Source: CAYRFF01 sp964423575
GTDB taxonomy: Bacteria; Bacteroidota; Bacteroidia; Chitinophagales; Saprospiraceae
Length of the DNA stretch: 64,000 nt
Assembly: GCA_964423575.1 (NCBI GenBank)
Contig: CAYRFF010000012.1
Span: 1-64,000 of the forward strand
Direction of reading: 5' to 3'
The position numbers and the translations under genes are program-made. A model generated the notes under the pieces. The model was not told the origin of the DNA. It did no database searches and was given only the letters and a program-made list of their open reading frames with translations. Positions 34,674 to 44,203 of this stretch are shown piece after piece; positions within the stretch are counted from its first letter, which is position 1, and every line of letters begins with the position of its first letter.

Positions 34674-35774
34674 CTAGAAACTTGGGCAGTAGACACCTCT
34701 TTGTTCTGGGCCACAGAATTCGTACATCAACATCAGTTCAAATGCTCCGTTACCGCTGGTTCCCTTGTTCAGGGGGGAAACGTTGGCATCATAGCTGAAT
34801 CCGACAGTAAATTCATTGTACTGGAATCTCACTGAGCCTATGATAGCATCAAGTCCCAGTCTATAGTCTACCTCAGGTAGTAAATCTTCTGAGATATTAT
34901 AAGTGTAATTGTTTACGAGCCTTGCCCATGCTCCTACCTGGAAATTCTGAGTCTGGAACCTCTGGCTTCCGATATTGAATCTCACTGCTGTACCCCCGTT
35001 TAATTGCCATGATGGCCCCTGAAGGAAAGTCACGATACCCGGCACAAGTGATGCAGAAGCTCCTATAGGGAACTCACCACCGGTGTGAAGAGTATATTTG
35101 CTGTAAAGCAATACAGCTTTACTTCCGGTTGCATCGGATGCAAAGCTTTGATTAGGCTTATTAATATGAGAGTATGCTCCTCCGATATAGAAAGAACCTG
35201 CATTATGCCAGTTCATAAACCATAGTAAGCCCGCGTTTACATCGCCGTAGAAAATACTGGTATCATCAAACAGGATTTCACCGTGGCTGATATTGGCCCA
35301 TCCTCCTCTACCGTCATGCTGAATAGGGAACCTCAATTCGTCCATGGAGAAGAATCTGTTTCCAAATCCAAGTTCAGCACCGAAGACGAGATAATTGGAG
35401 AAGTTTCTGTTTCCTCCCAGGTACTTAGAGAAAGATCCGGAAAGCCCCACTGCTGAGGTTGTAAAACGGGAAGCACCCGCTCTATCGCCAAACAGATTTA
35501 TACCAAGTCCCCAGTAATCCCGCCTAAATGCGGTAAACTTCTTGTCGTAACTTGCACCTATGGTGTTGTACGCATAATTCTTAGCCACACCTGCCCACTG
35601 ATTACGATAATTGAAAGTAATACGGTCAGTACAATCCATAACTCCGGTCATAGCAGGGTTAAGCGTAAGCGGCGACATATAGAATTGTGAGAAATGGATA
35701 TCCTGCGCCTTGGTATCCTTCCCAATTACAAATACCAGCGCAAGAACAAATGCATATAAGTATATTTTCTTCAT
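34674..35774 (-). CDS. PorP/SprF-family membrane protein (type IX secretion / gliding)
   Basis: I place the start at 35774 (366 residues), because a signal peptide follows (core IYLYAFVLALVFVIG, cleavage near KAQ). The frame is open 63 codons further up but without likely homology. Family marks are QDIHFSQFYMSPLTLNPAMTG, FNYRNQWAGV, GASYDKKF, WGLGINLFGDRAG and a C-terminal barrel of alternating strands ending in a Phe. PorP/SprF proteins are outer-membrane barrels that assist T9SS substrates or adhesins such as SprB. No SprE, GldK-N or adhesin gene lies nearby. Confidence 0.92.
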   Translation of the reverse strand: MKKIYLYAFVLALVFVIGKDTKAQDIHFSQFYMSPLTLNPAMTGVMDCTDRITFNYRNQWAGVAKNYAYNTIGASYDKKFTAFRRDYWGLGINLFGDRAGASRFTTSAVGLSGSFSKYLGGNRNFSNYLVFGAELGFGNRFFSMDELRFPIQHDGRGGWANISHGEILFDDTSIFYGDVNAGLLWFMNWHNAGSFYIGGAYSHINKPNQSFASDATGSKAVLLYSKYTLHTGGEFPIGASASLVPGIVTFLQGPSWQLNGGTAVRFNIGSQRFQTQNFQVGAWARLVNNYTYNISEDLLPEVDYRLGLDAIIGSVRFQYNEFTVGFSYDANVSPLNKGTSGNGAFELMLMYEFCGPEQRGVYCPSF

Positions 35775-36196
35775 ATTATTCAGCTTCTCAATCTTCTTTA
35801 AAAAATTTACCCGGTGAATATACGTTAAATATCCCCCGATTGAATTATGCGTCTCTATAAAGGAATTAATTTTTTCTGTAAACGCTGCTTCGTAAAAGTT
35901 AATTATATGCCTTTCGGCAAATTTTCTCCTACAGGCTCTTATTTCAGCATTAACACGACACAATATAAGAACTTATTCCTTAGTTTCTTTATCCTTGAAC
36001 AATTTTTAAAGATATTATCATTAACGATGTTACAATAAACACCACGATGCTTTTATATCAAAACACTCCAAGAACCGAGCCAAGATATAAATATAGTTAA
36101 AATTCTTTAGGACTTTTAATAGAATTTGTGAAAATATTTTAAAATGTAGCAGAAAGCGACATTTGCGAAAGCTAAAATAGCACAGTCATAATGGCC
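35775..36196. other. Intergenic region between porP and the DUF1015 gene
   Basis: 422 bases, AT-rich. It holds a minus-strand 13-mer copy (36160-36172) 25 bases after the DUF1015 stop and the word TATGCCTTTCGGCAAAT (35906-35922). I saw no clear promoter or gene. Confidence 0.5.
36160..36172 (-). repeat. 13-mer GCTTYCGCAAATG, exact copy 4
   Basis: Minus strand, intergenic, 25 bases after the DUF1015 stop and in that gene's direction. Confidence 0.8.
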
Positions 36197-37309
36197 CTAT
36201 TCCGTATGGATAAGATGCACCACAACCCCGTTTTTCATGCGAGGAGTGAAATATGTGGTCTTAGGCGGCAACACAAATTCATTGTCGGAACAATGCTTGA
36301 ACTCCTCCATCGTCAATGGATAGAGGAAAAATGCGACATCTTCCTTATAGTCGGTATGCCTTTTCACGCCATCAATTCCATGAGCGCCCTTGATATATTT
36401 AATGCGGCTGTCCGTCCTTATGTCGGTAATACTGCATATATCGCGGCATATCAACTCATTGAACATAACCGCATCGAGCATGGGTTCTCTGTTATAATTT
36501 TCAAGAGTTTCTTCTTTCCAGCGCAATGAATAAGCCTCATTCTTCAACAACATTGTCATCTCACCCGGCTTCGCAGGCAGCTGAATTTCTTTCAAAGGAC
36601 GAATTTCACAAATCGATGAAAGGCGCGCCATTATCAAAGATGGAGAGATGGAATTCAGCACGGAAATCACTCGGTTATATTCTCTGATTTTCAACTGGTC
36701 AAAAGCAAAGACGCCACAGAATATCCTGTCAAATTTCAGTCCGCCCTTTTTCCGTACAACCATCTTGTGCAGCCGCTCGGTAGCGCGAGAACGATGATGG
36801 CCGTCTGCGATATAAGCACGGCTTACAGCTTTATCAAACACTCTGCTTATTTCTGTCATCTGCTCTGCCTCTGTAACTCTCCAGAAGCGATGTATTGTAT
36901 CATCGGAATCAAATGCGACCTCTATTGTAGGCTCTTTCCCTTCTGATACTGCCCTGAGGGTCTTCTGAAGTTCATCAGACGGACTATGCGTCAGCATTAT
37001 GGGTTTAATCATAGCCTTACGCTCGAGATACAGATCGATAAACTGCTGTTCTTTCTCAATAAGCGTGTGCTCGTGTATCAGAATATTTCCGTCACTGTAA
37101 TCCTCGATATTCACGGAAGCCAGAACACCCAGGTGATGTACTCCTGCCTCTACGATTTCATACACGTAAAGTGCTTGTTTTTCCTCTTCCTGGAAAAACC
37201 CGTTATCCCTGTAATCCTGAAACTGAAGCTTGGCACTGGCAAAGAATTCATCCGGATAAGCAACCAAATTGAGCTTTGGATGCATGGCCCTAAATGGAAA
37301 TATTTTCAT
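36197..37309 (-). CDS. DUF1015 family protein
   Basis: 370 residues with the family hallmarks: the N-terminal VAYPDEFFAS, LYVYEI, the central IADGHHRSRAT and the C-terminal KYIKGAHGIDGVKR with FFLYPLTMEEF and PPKTTYFTPRMKNG, the last spanning a typical end motif. The role of DUF1015 proteins is unknown; an enzymatic fold and sometimes a link to amino-acid metabolism have been proposed. A -7 type TAATTTTG is at 37330-37337 on this strand, inside the short gap to the gbsR-like gene. Confidence 0.88.
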   Translation of the reverse strand: MKIFPFRAMHPKLNLVAYPDEFFASAKLQFQDYRDNGFFQEEEKQALYVYEIVEAGVHHLGVLASVNIEDYSDGNILIHEHTLIEKEQQFIDLYLERKAMIKPIMLTHSPSDELQKTLRAVSEGKEPTIEVAFDSDDTIHRFWRVTEAEQMTEISRVFDKAVSRAYIADGHHRSRATERLHKMVVRKKGGLKFDRIFCGVFAFDQLKIREYNRVISVLNSISPSLIMARLSSICEIRPLKEIQLPAKPGEMTMLLKNEAYSLRWKEETLENYNREPMLDAVMFNELICRDICSITDIRTDSRIKYIKGAHGIDGVKRHTDYKEDVAFFLYPLTMEEFKHCSDNEFVLPPKTTYFTPRMKNGVVVHLIHTE

Positions 37310-37364
37310 ACAATTTTATTTCAGAGAGCCAAAATTATGAAAAAGACACAGAAAAGGAAATCTT

Positions 37365-37868
37365 CTATTTATCTATTGTAGAAAACTCTTCTTCTTCCAG
37401 CCAGGACTTATCAAATTGCAAGAGCATATCCAGAGCGGAATTTGCCTTTGTAATTACGAGTAACAGCTCTGATATAATCCCTGTGAACTCCTCTGCTTCT
37501 TCAGTATCTCCCGTGACTTCGGTAAGTTTATTTAATTCTGTTATCAATGGATCCAATTCCTTTTTCCTCCGATTTTCAACTATACTCTTAAAAACCGCCC
37601 ATATATCCTTCACCCCTACAAAGTGCTCTTTTCTCTCTCCCGGTATCAATTTCTTTTCCACAATTCCATAGTCCATCAGCGCACGAAGATTGGTATTGAC
37701 ACTTCCCCTGCTGATATACAATTCTTCCATTATGGTATCTGAGTCCAAAGGCTCCGATGAGACCAGCAGCAGAGCATAAATCTGTGCCATGCAGCGATTG
37801 ATCCCCCACTCAGGCCCCATACGACCCCAGTGCTCGATAAACCTTAATTTGCCTTCAGAAACATTCAT
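37365..37868 (-). CDS. GbsR/MarR-type transcriptional regulator
   Basis: 167 residues. The start motif FIEHWGRMGPEWGINRCMAQIYALLL is typical of the GbsR group. The winged helix is at about 30-90 (DSDTIMEELYISRGSVNTNLRALMDYGIV) and a helical dimer domain follows. GbsR regulators respond to choline in Bacillus; Bacteroidota members have varied, mostly unknown, targets. It stands between gcvT and the DUF1015 gene on the same strand. No operator was recognised. Confidence 0.88.
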   Translation of the reverse strand: MNVSEGKLRFIEHWGRMGPEWGINRCMAQIYALLLVSSEPLDSDTIMEELYISRGSVNTNLRALMDYGIVEKKLIPGERKEHFVGVKDIWAVFKSIVENRRKKELDPLITELNKLTEVTGDTEEAEEFTGIISELLLVITKANSALDMLLQFDKSWLEEEEFSTIDK

Positions 37869-38063
37869 TATATACCGGATTAATCTGTTGATTAATTGAA
37901 ATATCCGCCCTTATATTGAAGAAATCGGATTATTTGACTTTAGCATATAAATAGAAGTCCTTATATAAAAGTTCAGTCCTTCCGTAAAAGTCAGATGAAA
38001 TTGCTATTAATATCAATGCAAAATTCAGGCTTTCTCGCTGTCATCAATGCAGAGAGAAAAATC

Positions 38064-39164
38064 TTAAACTTTGTAAAAAGGCAGTTTGACTTGCTCTAGC
38101 GGAAATACTTTCTTGCGTATCTGTACACCCAGTGGTTCTGAAACGCGATTCACGTCTACATAAGCCATCCCTATGGGAATATCAAGGCTAGGAGACTGTG
38201 TACCCGAAGTTACTTCACCGACCTCGCTACCGTCTTCAGCTACGATGAGATAACCCTGGCGCGGCACTCTACGGCCTTCAAGAGTAAAGGCAATGAGTTT
38301 TCTGCTGACTCCTGCTTCTTTTACCGCTGCGACCTTGTCCTTTCCTATGAAATCATCCTTGGAAAGCTTGGTAATCCATCCAAGACCCGCTTCCAGCGGA
38401 TTGATATCTTCGCTTAATTCATGTCCATACAGACAATACCCCATTTCCAGTCTCAACGTGTCCCTGGCTCCCAGGCCTGCAGGAAGCATACCATGCTTTT
38501 TACCGGCTTCCATCAATGCAAACCATAGTTTCTCAGCGCCATCCTTATTCAGATACAGTTCATACCCACCTGAGCCGGTATATCCCGTCCCGGAAATTAT
38601 CACGTCGTCAATTCCCGCAACGTTCCCGATTGTGTAATGATAAAACTTAACGCCTTCGACGTCCACATCCGTCAATTCCTTTAGTATCTCAGACGACTTT
38701 GGCCCCTGCAGAGCAAACAATGCCATGTCATCAGAAATATTCTCCAACGTAAGGTTTCCTTTCTTGTGAGAACTCACCCATTCCCAGTCTTTATCGGCAT
38801 TTCCCGCATTGACCACAAGCATAAAGCTATCTTCCGGATCACCTTCGGCTTTATCCGCCATTTTATAGATTATCAAGTCGTCCACTACACCACCGCGTTC
38901 GTTGAGAAGGCAAGTATATTGAGCGCGTCCCTTTTTAAGCTTGGACAAATCGTTGGAAGTGATAGAATTCAAAAACGCCTCCGCATCTTCCCCTCTAGCA
39001 ATAAATTCTCCCATGTGTGAAACATCAAATAATCCCGCAGCTTCCCTTACCGCCTGATGCTCTTCATTAATTGTCGTGTATTGAACCGGCATCATAAAGC
39101 CACCGAACTCTACCATTCTGGCACCGAGTTCCACATGAACATCATAAAGACTGGTCTTTTTCAT
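38064..39164 (-). CDS. gcvT: Glycine cleavage system aminomethyltransferase (T protein)
   Basis: 366 residues, the usual length. Marks: LYDVHVELGARMVEFGGFMMP, the folate-binding region around LFDVSHMGEF, LLNERGGVVDDLIIY, FALQGPKSSEIL, GTGYTGSGGYELYL, GLGARDTLRLEMGYCLYGHE and a C-terminal GEVTSGTQSPSL. It transfers the aminomethyl carbon to tetrahydrofolate. gcvH and gcvP are not in the window. The next gene upstream on this strand, the HEAT/cyclophilin lipoprotein, ends nine bases from its start. Confidence 0.95.
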   Translation of the reverse strand: MKKTSLYDVHVELGARMVEFGGFMMPVQYTTINEEHQAVREAAGLFDVSHMGEFIARGEDAEAFLNSITSNDLSKLKKGRAQYTCLLNERGGVVDDLIIYKMADKAEGDPEDSFMLVVNAGNADKDWEWVSSHKKGNLTLENISDDMALFALQGPKSSEILKELTDVDVEGVKFYHYTIGNVAGIDDVIISGTGYTGSGGYELYLNKDGAEKLWFALMEAGKKHGMLPAGLGARDTLRLEMGYCLYGHELSEDINPLEAGLGWITKLSKDDFIGKDKVAAVKEAGVSRKLIAFTLEGRRVPRQGYLIVAEDGSEVGEVTSGTQSPSLDIPIGMAYVDVNRVSEPLGVQIRKKVFPLEQVKLPFYKV

Positions 39165-39172
39165 AAATCTAT

Positions 39173-41149
39173 TTATTTAAGTTTTATATAATTTACTCCG
39201 GCTCCGCGCCATGCCTGTTGCACGCTATCGAGCCCTTTGGTTACTTTCCCAAATATCGTATAATTTCCGTTGAGATGTGGGGTGTTCTTATAAGTAATAA
39301 ACCATTGTGAGGATTCCGTATCTCTGCCCGCAGAAGCCATTCCGATCAGCCCCGCCTTATCAAAGTATACCTGAGGAGTTTCTGTCCTCAAGATAAAATC
39401 AAGACTTCCGTATCCATCACCCCGCGGACAGCCATCCTGAATAACAAACTGCGATACCACCCGATGGATAAACTTATTATCAAAGTATCCCTCCTTGATT
39501 AAATCAAGCATAGCCAGCACCGTAAACGGCGCATATTCCTTATACAATTCAAGTTCCATCTCTCCAAATTCCATAGATATGGAAATCCTGACTGTATCCT
39601 CCAATGCAATAATATCAGCAGAACTATATTCTTTCAGGTATGATTTCTTAAGCTCTGTTTCACAACCGATTTTCTCACAGATTGCCTGATATGTCTCCAG
39701 ACTTTCCGGTAATTTCAGCTTGTCTTTAGCAGCAGATAAAGCCGCAGTTAATCTGCTGAATTTTATATCCTCTGCAGCCTGAATCACTTCGTAAATCAAT
39801 CCATCATCCGCTTTTTCACGCAAGGCCTTATCAATTCCTGCGTAAATTTCATCTTCTATCTTTTTGGCCTGAGATTTGAGCTGTGTTTTAAGCTCATCAG
39901 ACTGTAATATTTTTAGCAAACCTAGCGCTGCTGTCGTCCTCACTATTGCTTCCTTGTCTGATAATGCAGTGATAAATAGGTCGTAGTTATAGGCATCTTC
40001 TGAGAGTGCGTTGTACAACTCAGCCTTCAGATACGGGTTTCCGGCAGCTGCAATTTTCGCCCCTATCTCATTCCTCATAGTCCGCTTGGTAACAGCATAG
40101 TAAAAGGGCAGTTTCTTTATTACAATCCGATATAGTTTAGCTTTCGCAAATGGGTCCTGGGTCTTGTTTAAAACCCCCTGATAAACAAATGATTTTTCCT
40201 CCGTACCTTTTTCCAGAAGCATATCGAGTGCAATATTCCTCAGTTGAACTTCTTCATGAAAAACAAGGCTGTCGAGGAAGCTCTGTATACTGCTATACGG
40301 GTAATCCGACAATCCTTTTAACGCTTCCGCTTTTACTGCCAGTTCAGGCCCCTGTTTCACCAGACTTTGCAGATATTTATTCGCCTCAGTTCCTTTGGCT
40401 TTATTAAGCAGTCGGACATAGGACACTTTCACATCACTTCTCTTCGCTTCCGATATTAATCTTCTTATTGTGAAAAATTTATCCTTGAGATCAATAGTTT
40501 TTGAGCGTTGTGCTATTTCAGTTGCAAGTAAACGTACACTTTCCGGATAGCTGGAATTCAATGCCACTCCTTCTACAAATTCATCTGCTCCCGCATTGTA
40601 AATACCGCGTAGCTGAAACTCAAGAACACCCCTCAGAAGTCCCTTAAACAGCGTAGTATCTGTCGGTAGAAAAGTTTTTATCGATGTAAAGAGATTTAAT
40701 TCATCTTCCGTACCGGTTTTACCTATGGCTTCTAGTATGGTTGCATTCATCAGGGCACGCTGTCCCAGGCTATCCTCATTGTCGTAACTCTCTATCAGAG
40801 CTGTAACGACAGAACTACTGTGGGACTGCCCCAGTGCATAAGCAGCTGCATTGGCAACATCTATTACATAATCCTTTAACAGCATAACCAGTGAATCAAG
40901 CACGGTTGAATCCGTGTACGACTGAAAAGCACGGGCTGAATAATAGCGATAAGTAGGATCTGGATGAGAAAAATAGGCAGCTATCTCCTTGGTATTCTGT
41001 TGATTCTGATAAACTAAAATCTGCGCCACAATACTATCGGACATATCTTTTCGGAGCTTATATTCTTGTTTTTGCACAGGAACACAAGCCGACCAGCACA
41101 TCAGTATTGTGAGTGATATAAAAATACCGGATTTCATCAACTTTTTCAC
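39173..41149 (-). CDS. HEAT-repeat lipoprotein with C-terminal cyclophilin-type peptidyl-prolyl isomerase
   Basis: 658 residues. The signal peptide ends in a lipobox-like WSAC (Cys near residue 21). Residues ~50-500 are alpha-helical HEAT-like repeats (AYALGQSHSSSVVTALIESY, ALKGLSDYPY, TAALGLLKIL). A cyclophilin domain covers about 515-655: SMEFGEMELELYKEYAPFTV, FIHRVVSQFVIQDGCPRGDG, GLIGMASAGRDTESSQWFIT and HLNGNYTIFGKV. The domain keeps the FxHRV/Q/F core. It is probably anchored facing the periplasm and folds envelope proteins, with the repeats binding clients; that is inference. One 13-mer copy lies in it, antisense. Confidence 0.88.
   Translation of the reverse strand: MKKLMKSGIFISLTILMCWSACVPVQKQEYKLRKDMSDSIVAQILVYQNQQNTKEIAAYFSHPDPTYRYYSARAFQSYTDSTVLDSLVMLLKDYVIDVANAAAYALGQSHSSSVVTALIESYDNEDSLGQRALMNATILEAIGKTGTEDELNLFTSIKTFLPTDTTLFKGLLRGVLEFQLRGIYNAGADEFVEGVALNSSYPESVRLLATEIAQRSKTIDLKDKFFTIRRLISEAKRSDVKVSYVRLLNKAKGTEANKYLQSLVKQGPELAVKAEALKGLSDYPYSSIQSFLDSLVFHEEVQLRNIALDMLLEKGTEEKSFVYQGVLNKTQDPFAKAKLYRIVIKKLPFYYAVTKRTMRNEIGAKIAAAGNPYLKAELYNALSEDAYNYDLFITALSDKEAIVRTTAALGLLKILQSDELKTQLKSQAKKIEDEIYAGIDKALREKADDGLIYEVIQAAEDIKFSRLTAALSAAKDKLKLPESLETYQAICEKIGCETELKKSYLKEYSSADIIALEDTVRISISMEFGEMELELYKEYAPFTVLAMLDLIKEGYFDNKFIHRVVSQFVIQDGCPRGDGYGSLDFILRTETPQVYFDKAGLIGMASAGRDTESSQWFITYKNTPHLNGNYTIFGKVTKGLDSVQQAWRGAGVNYIKLK
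40140..40152 (+). repeat. 13-mer GCTTYCGCAAATG, exact copy 5
   Basis: Antisense inside the HEAT/cyclophilin gene, which reads F-A-K-A there. Confidence 0.8.
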
Positions 41150-41303
41150 GCGCGAGCTGCTTATTTCATCGATTTAAAGGTCAAAGTATAACGTCAACAA
41201 AGAAAAGAGTTAAATATCTGAAACAGAAATTATTTGATTTATTAATATTTCCATTTTTCATCTTCAAGCCTGCTTCCACAATCGTGGAGCCGTATCTATC
41301 CGA

Positions 41304-42050
41304 TTAATTTATTGCCATAAGATCATCAACGCCTACGGGTCTATGCACTTTAAATCCTTCACCATAATCCACGCCCGTCCAACGTCCGTACATTTGTGCC
41401 TTGGCGCGGATAAAGTCCATAAAGTCCTTCCCTGAAATCGGCGTTTCCGGCTCCTCGGATTCCGGGTCATAGAACTGTGATCTATATGCGAGAATGGCCT
41501 CCATTTTTTGCTCCATAAAAGAGCCAATATCGACAACGATATCCGGCTCCAAGCTATAGTCCTGTATGTAGGAATAAATCACTTCCGGCCTGAATGCTTC
41601 CTGAGCTTCTCCTGTCACCGGATGCTTGCTTTCAATTCTCCGTAAGCCGGATAAAAACCAAGCTTTTCTTGTCAATTCAGCTGCACGACCATGATCAGGA
41701 TGTCTATCCCGTATCGTATTAGTGAGGATTATCTTGGGCTTTGCTGCGCGTATATATGGAATCAGTTTAATTGCTTCATCCGGGTTGTCATGGAAGAAGC
41801 CATCACGTATGCCGACATAGGCGCGGAATTCCGCACCCATAATGCGTGCAGCATCATTAGCCTCATTTAAACGAATCTCCCGTGAGCCTCTTGTCCCCAG
41901 TTCTCCTGCTGTCAGGTCGAGGACACCGATTGTATGACCCAGTGATTTTTGCTTGAATAGAGTTCCGGCACAACTCAGTTCTACATCATCAGGATGCACC
42001 CCGATTGCCAGAATATCGACTTCTTTAAGATTTCCGTACATAATTACCAT
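41304..42050 (-). CDS. bshB1: Bacillithiol biosynthesis deacetylase BshB1
   Basis: 248 residues of the LmbE-like N-acetylglucosaminyl-deacetylase fold. The zinc motif AIGVHPDDVE is near the N-terminus, the second His motif is DRHPDHGRAAEL, and BshB1-type LDLTAGELGTRGS and RDGFFHDNP are present. It removes the acetyl group from GlcNAc-malate on the way to bacillithiol. The first ATG (42050) overlaps the end of the fabH gene and a second ATG (42041) lies just after that stop; either may be used. bshA and bshC are not in the window. Confidence 0.93.
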   Translation of the reverse strand: MVIMYGNLKEVDILAIGVHPDDVELSCAGTLFKQKSLGHTIGVLDLTAGELGTRGSREIRLNEANDAARIMGAEFRAYVGIRDGFFHDNPDEAIKLIPYIRAAKPKIILTNTIRDRHPDHGRAAELTRKAWFLSGLRRIESKHPVTGEAQEAFRPEVIYSYIQDYSLEPDIVVDIGSFMEQKMEAILAYRSQFYDPESEEPETPISGKDFMDFIRAKAQMYGRWTGVDYGEGFKVHRPVGVDDLMAIN

Positions 42051-43111
42051 TTAATAAGAGCAGACGCCCAGGTGAATCCACTACCAAACGCAGCCAGACA
42101 AACTAAGTTTCCGGGTTTAACCATTCCTGCGTCACGTGCTTCAGATAATGCTATCGGTATTGAAGCTGCCGTAGTATTTCCGTATTTCTGAATATTATTG
42201 TACACCTGATCGTCACGCAATCCCAGCTTGCGCTGTACAAACTGGCTTATACGCAAGTTTGCCTGGTGTGGAATAAGAATATCGAGATCCTCCAAGCCAA
42301 AATTATTATGCTCCAAAGATTCTATAATCACCTCCGGGAATCGCACAACAGCGTGCTTAAAGACATATTTCCCATTCATGTGTGGATATAGCATTCCATC
42401 GTCCATCATTTTCTGCGTAATAAACACTCCTCCGTATCCTTCCTCCTCAAAGCCATATTTTTCCAGATCATCCTGCTCAAAGTATCCTCCATGAGCTCCC
42501 GGACTTACAAAGGCCAACTCTTCTGCGTGGCGCCCATCACTATGCAAATGCGTGGATAGGATTCCTTCATCCTCTTCAGTGGCAGAAAGTACTACAGCTC
42601 CGGCACCATCGCCAAATATCACTGTTACTCCCCTTCCTCGCGTAGTATAATCTAGTCCCATAGAATGCATTTCCGAGCCCACTACCAGAATATTCTTATA
42701 CATCCCGGTCTTGATAAATTGATCGGCTACAGACAATGCATAAACAAAACCACTACACTGATTCCGCACATCGAGAGCTCCACAGCTATTCTCCGAAATT
42801 CCCAGTTCGCGCTGCAGCAGCACACCCACTCCCGGGAAATAATAATCTGGGCTCAAGGTCGCAAGGACGATAAAGTCAATATCATTCGCATCGATTCCGG
42901 CGTCGGCAATCGCTCTCTTAGAAGCGTTGACAGCCATGGAAGTCGTGGACTCCTTATGCTTGGTTCCGTATCGTCTTTCCTCAATTCCCGTCCTCTCGAT
43001 AATCCATTCGTTGGACGTATCCATATATTTTTCAAGGTCGTGGTTAGTTACAACATTTTCCGGTACATAGTGTCCCAATCCGGCAATCTTCGATCTAAAT
43101 AGTCTAGGCAT
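42044..43111 (-). CDS. fabH: 3-oxoacyl-ACP synthase III (KASIII)
   Basis: 355 residues. The catalytic triad of KASIII is visible: Cys119 in RNQCSGFVYAL, His in IPHQANLRIS and Asn in YGNTTAASIPIAL. N-terminal GLGHYVPENVVTN and WIIERTGIEERR are typical. It starts fatty-acid synthesis by condensing acetyl- or branched acyl-CoA with malonyl-ACP. It is longer than E. coli FabH (317) by an insertion around the 200-250 region with a run of acidic residues and GYGGVFIT. Some such enzymes make other products, so a paralogue is possible. Confidence 0.88.
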   Translation of the reverse strand: MPRLFRSKIAGLGHYVPENVVTNHDLEKYMDTSNEWIIERTGIEERRYGTKHKESTTSMAVNASKRAIADAGIDANDIDFIVLATLSPDYYFPGVGVLLQRELGISENSCGALDVRNQCSGFVYALSVADQFIKTGMYKNILVVGSEMHSMGLDYTTRGRGVTVIFGDGAGAVVLSATEEDEGILSTHLHSDGRHAEELAFVSPGAHGGYFEQDDLEKYGFEEEGYGGVFITQKMMDDGMLYPHMNGKYVFKHAVVRFPEVIIESLEHNNFGLEDLDILIPHQANLRISQFVQRKLGLRDDQVYNNIQKYGNTTAASIPIALSEARDAGMVKPGNLVCLAAFGSGFTWASALIKW

Positions 43112-43307
43112 AATTCTTCGCTTTTTTATCTATTAATGTGCTAAATTACATAATCGCAAGTTATTTAATTGTCAAGTTTACACAAATTCCACTGTTCTTC
43201 GTTCATTAACCGCCCTATAATCTTGATTTAATACGATTTTTTAAACAAGTTGGGAAAATTTTTGTAGTTTAACTTAATAAGATTATTGAATTAAAGATAT
43301 ACAGAAA

Positions 43308-43634
43308 ATGAGTGATAATAAAAATCAGAACGAAGGCAATAAAATAAATATCGAATTACCTGATGATATTGCAGAAGGAACATATTCCAATCTTGCAATA
43401 ATTTCACATTCGCATTCAGAATTCGTCATCGACTTCGTGCGTATCGTACCCAATGCTCCAAAGGCTAAAGTGAAATCACGTGTCATAGTTACACCTTTCC
43501 ATGCCAAGAGACTTCTGGCAGCCTTAAACGAGAATATCAAGAAGTACGAAAGTCAGCACGGCAAGATTGTCGAGCCTAAATCCGGAGCCAATATGCCTCC
43601 GATGAATTTCAATACGCCACCGGCACAAGCCTGA
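43308..43634 (+). CDS. DUF3467 family protein
   Basis: 108 residues, small and soluble, with IELPDDIAEGTYSNLAIISHSHSEF, FVRIVPNAPKAKVKSRVIVTP and a proline-rich end. This is the pattern of DUF3467, a short protein widespread in bacteria whose role is unknown. It faces away from fabH across a 196-base intergenic region. The end of the gene is three bases from the end of the LigT-like gene on the other strand. Confidence 0.85.
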   Translation: MSDNKNQNEGNKINIELPDDIAEGTYSNLAIISHSHSEFVIDFVRIVPNAPKAKVKSRVIVTPFHAKRLLAALNENIKKYESQHGKIVEPKSGANMPPMNFNTPPAQA

Positions 43635-43636
43635 TT

Positions 43637-44182
43637 TCACGATAGGAAGGGATAACTTTCCTTTTCTACCCAGATTCCATCGATATGTTGGTAGCGGATA
43701 AATTCTTCCGCTACCCAGCTTGCGTCATAGTGCATATAGCTGAACTTTTCCCAGGCCTTCGCAAATAACTTTTTTGTCAGACTCTTGGACGCAATAGTAA
43801 TGTGCGGCCTGTATTCTCTATATTGTTTTTCTGCTTCGATAAAAGCATCCTCCTGTAAACGCTCTTGCAAGTCATTCTGCAAAAACACCAATTCCGGACT
43901 TCTAACAACATCGACGAAAACAACCCGCGGCAGAAATACTCCAAAATTCCTCGCCTCAATGCGCATGGGTAGATAGTCCTGTCTTGCCCTACTTAGGCAA
44001 TGTGCGAGATCAAGCAAGTCATCTTCCCCCGTGTAGAATGGGGGAATCAATGTTATATGGACCGGTATTCGCAGCGCTTTATTAATCTTCTCTTTTACTT
44101 CGATCTCCGCCTGAAATTTTCTTATCTCCAAAGAAAATGGCTCAGGTACTTTAATTCCGATAAAAGATAATACGCGACTCAT
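43637..44182 (-). CDS. 2'-5' RNA ligase / cyclic phosphodiesterase-like protein (LigT family)
   Basis: 181 residues. The two HxT motifs of the 2H phosphoesterase superfamily are present at H42-x-T44 (VHITLIPPF) and H127-x-T129 (PHITIAS), at the expected spacing. The substrate, a 2',3'-cyclic phosphate RNA or nucleotide, is not known. It starts 21 bases downstream of the metalloprotease gene on the same strand, probably by chance. Confidence 0.85.
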   Translation of the reverse strand: MSRVLSFIGIKVPEPFSLEIRKFQAEIEVKEKINKALRIPVHITLIPPFYTGEDDLLDLAHCLSRARQDYLPMRIEARNFGVFLPRVVFVDVVRSPELVFLQNDLQERLQEDAFIEAEKQYREYRPHITIASKSLTKKLFAKAWEKFSYMHYDASWVAEEFIRYQHIDGIWVEKESYPFLS

Positions 44183-44203
44183 CCGGATAGATTTTATTCT
44201 GTA

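Noticed and set aside
35775..35963. 63-residue extension of the PorP/SprF protein
   Set aside because: A signal peptide begins at the internal Met (35774); the extra residues are charged and unlike the family.
35847..36038. 63-codon plus-strand frame
   Set aside because: AT-rich by-product of the porP upstream region without family resemblance.
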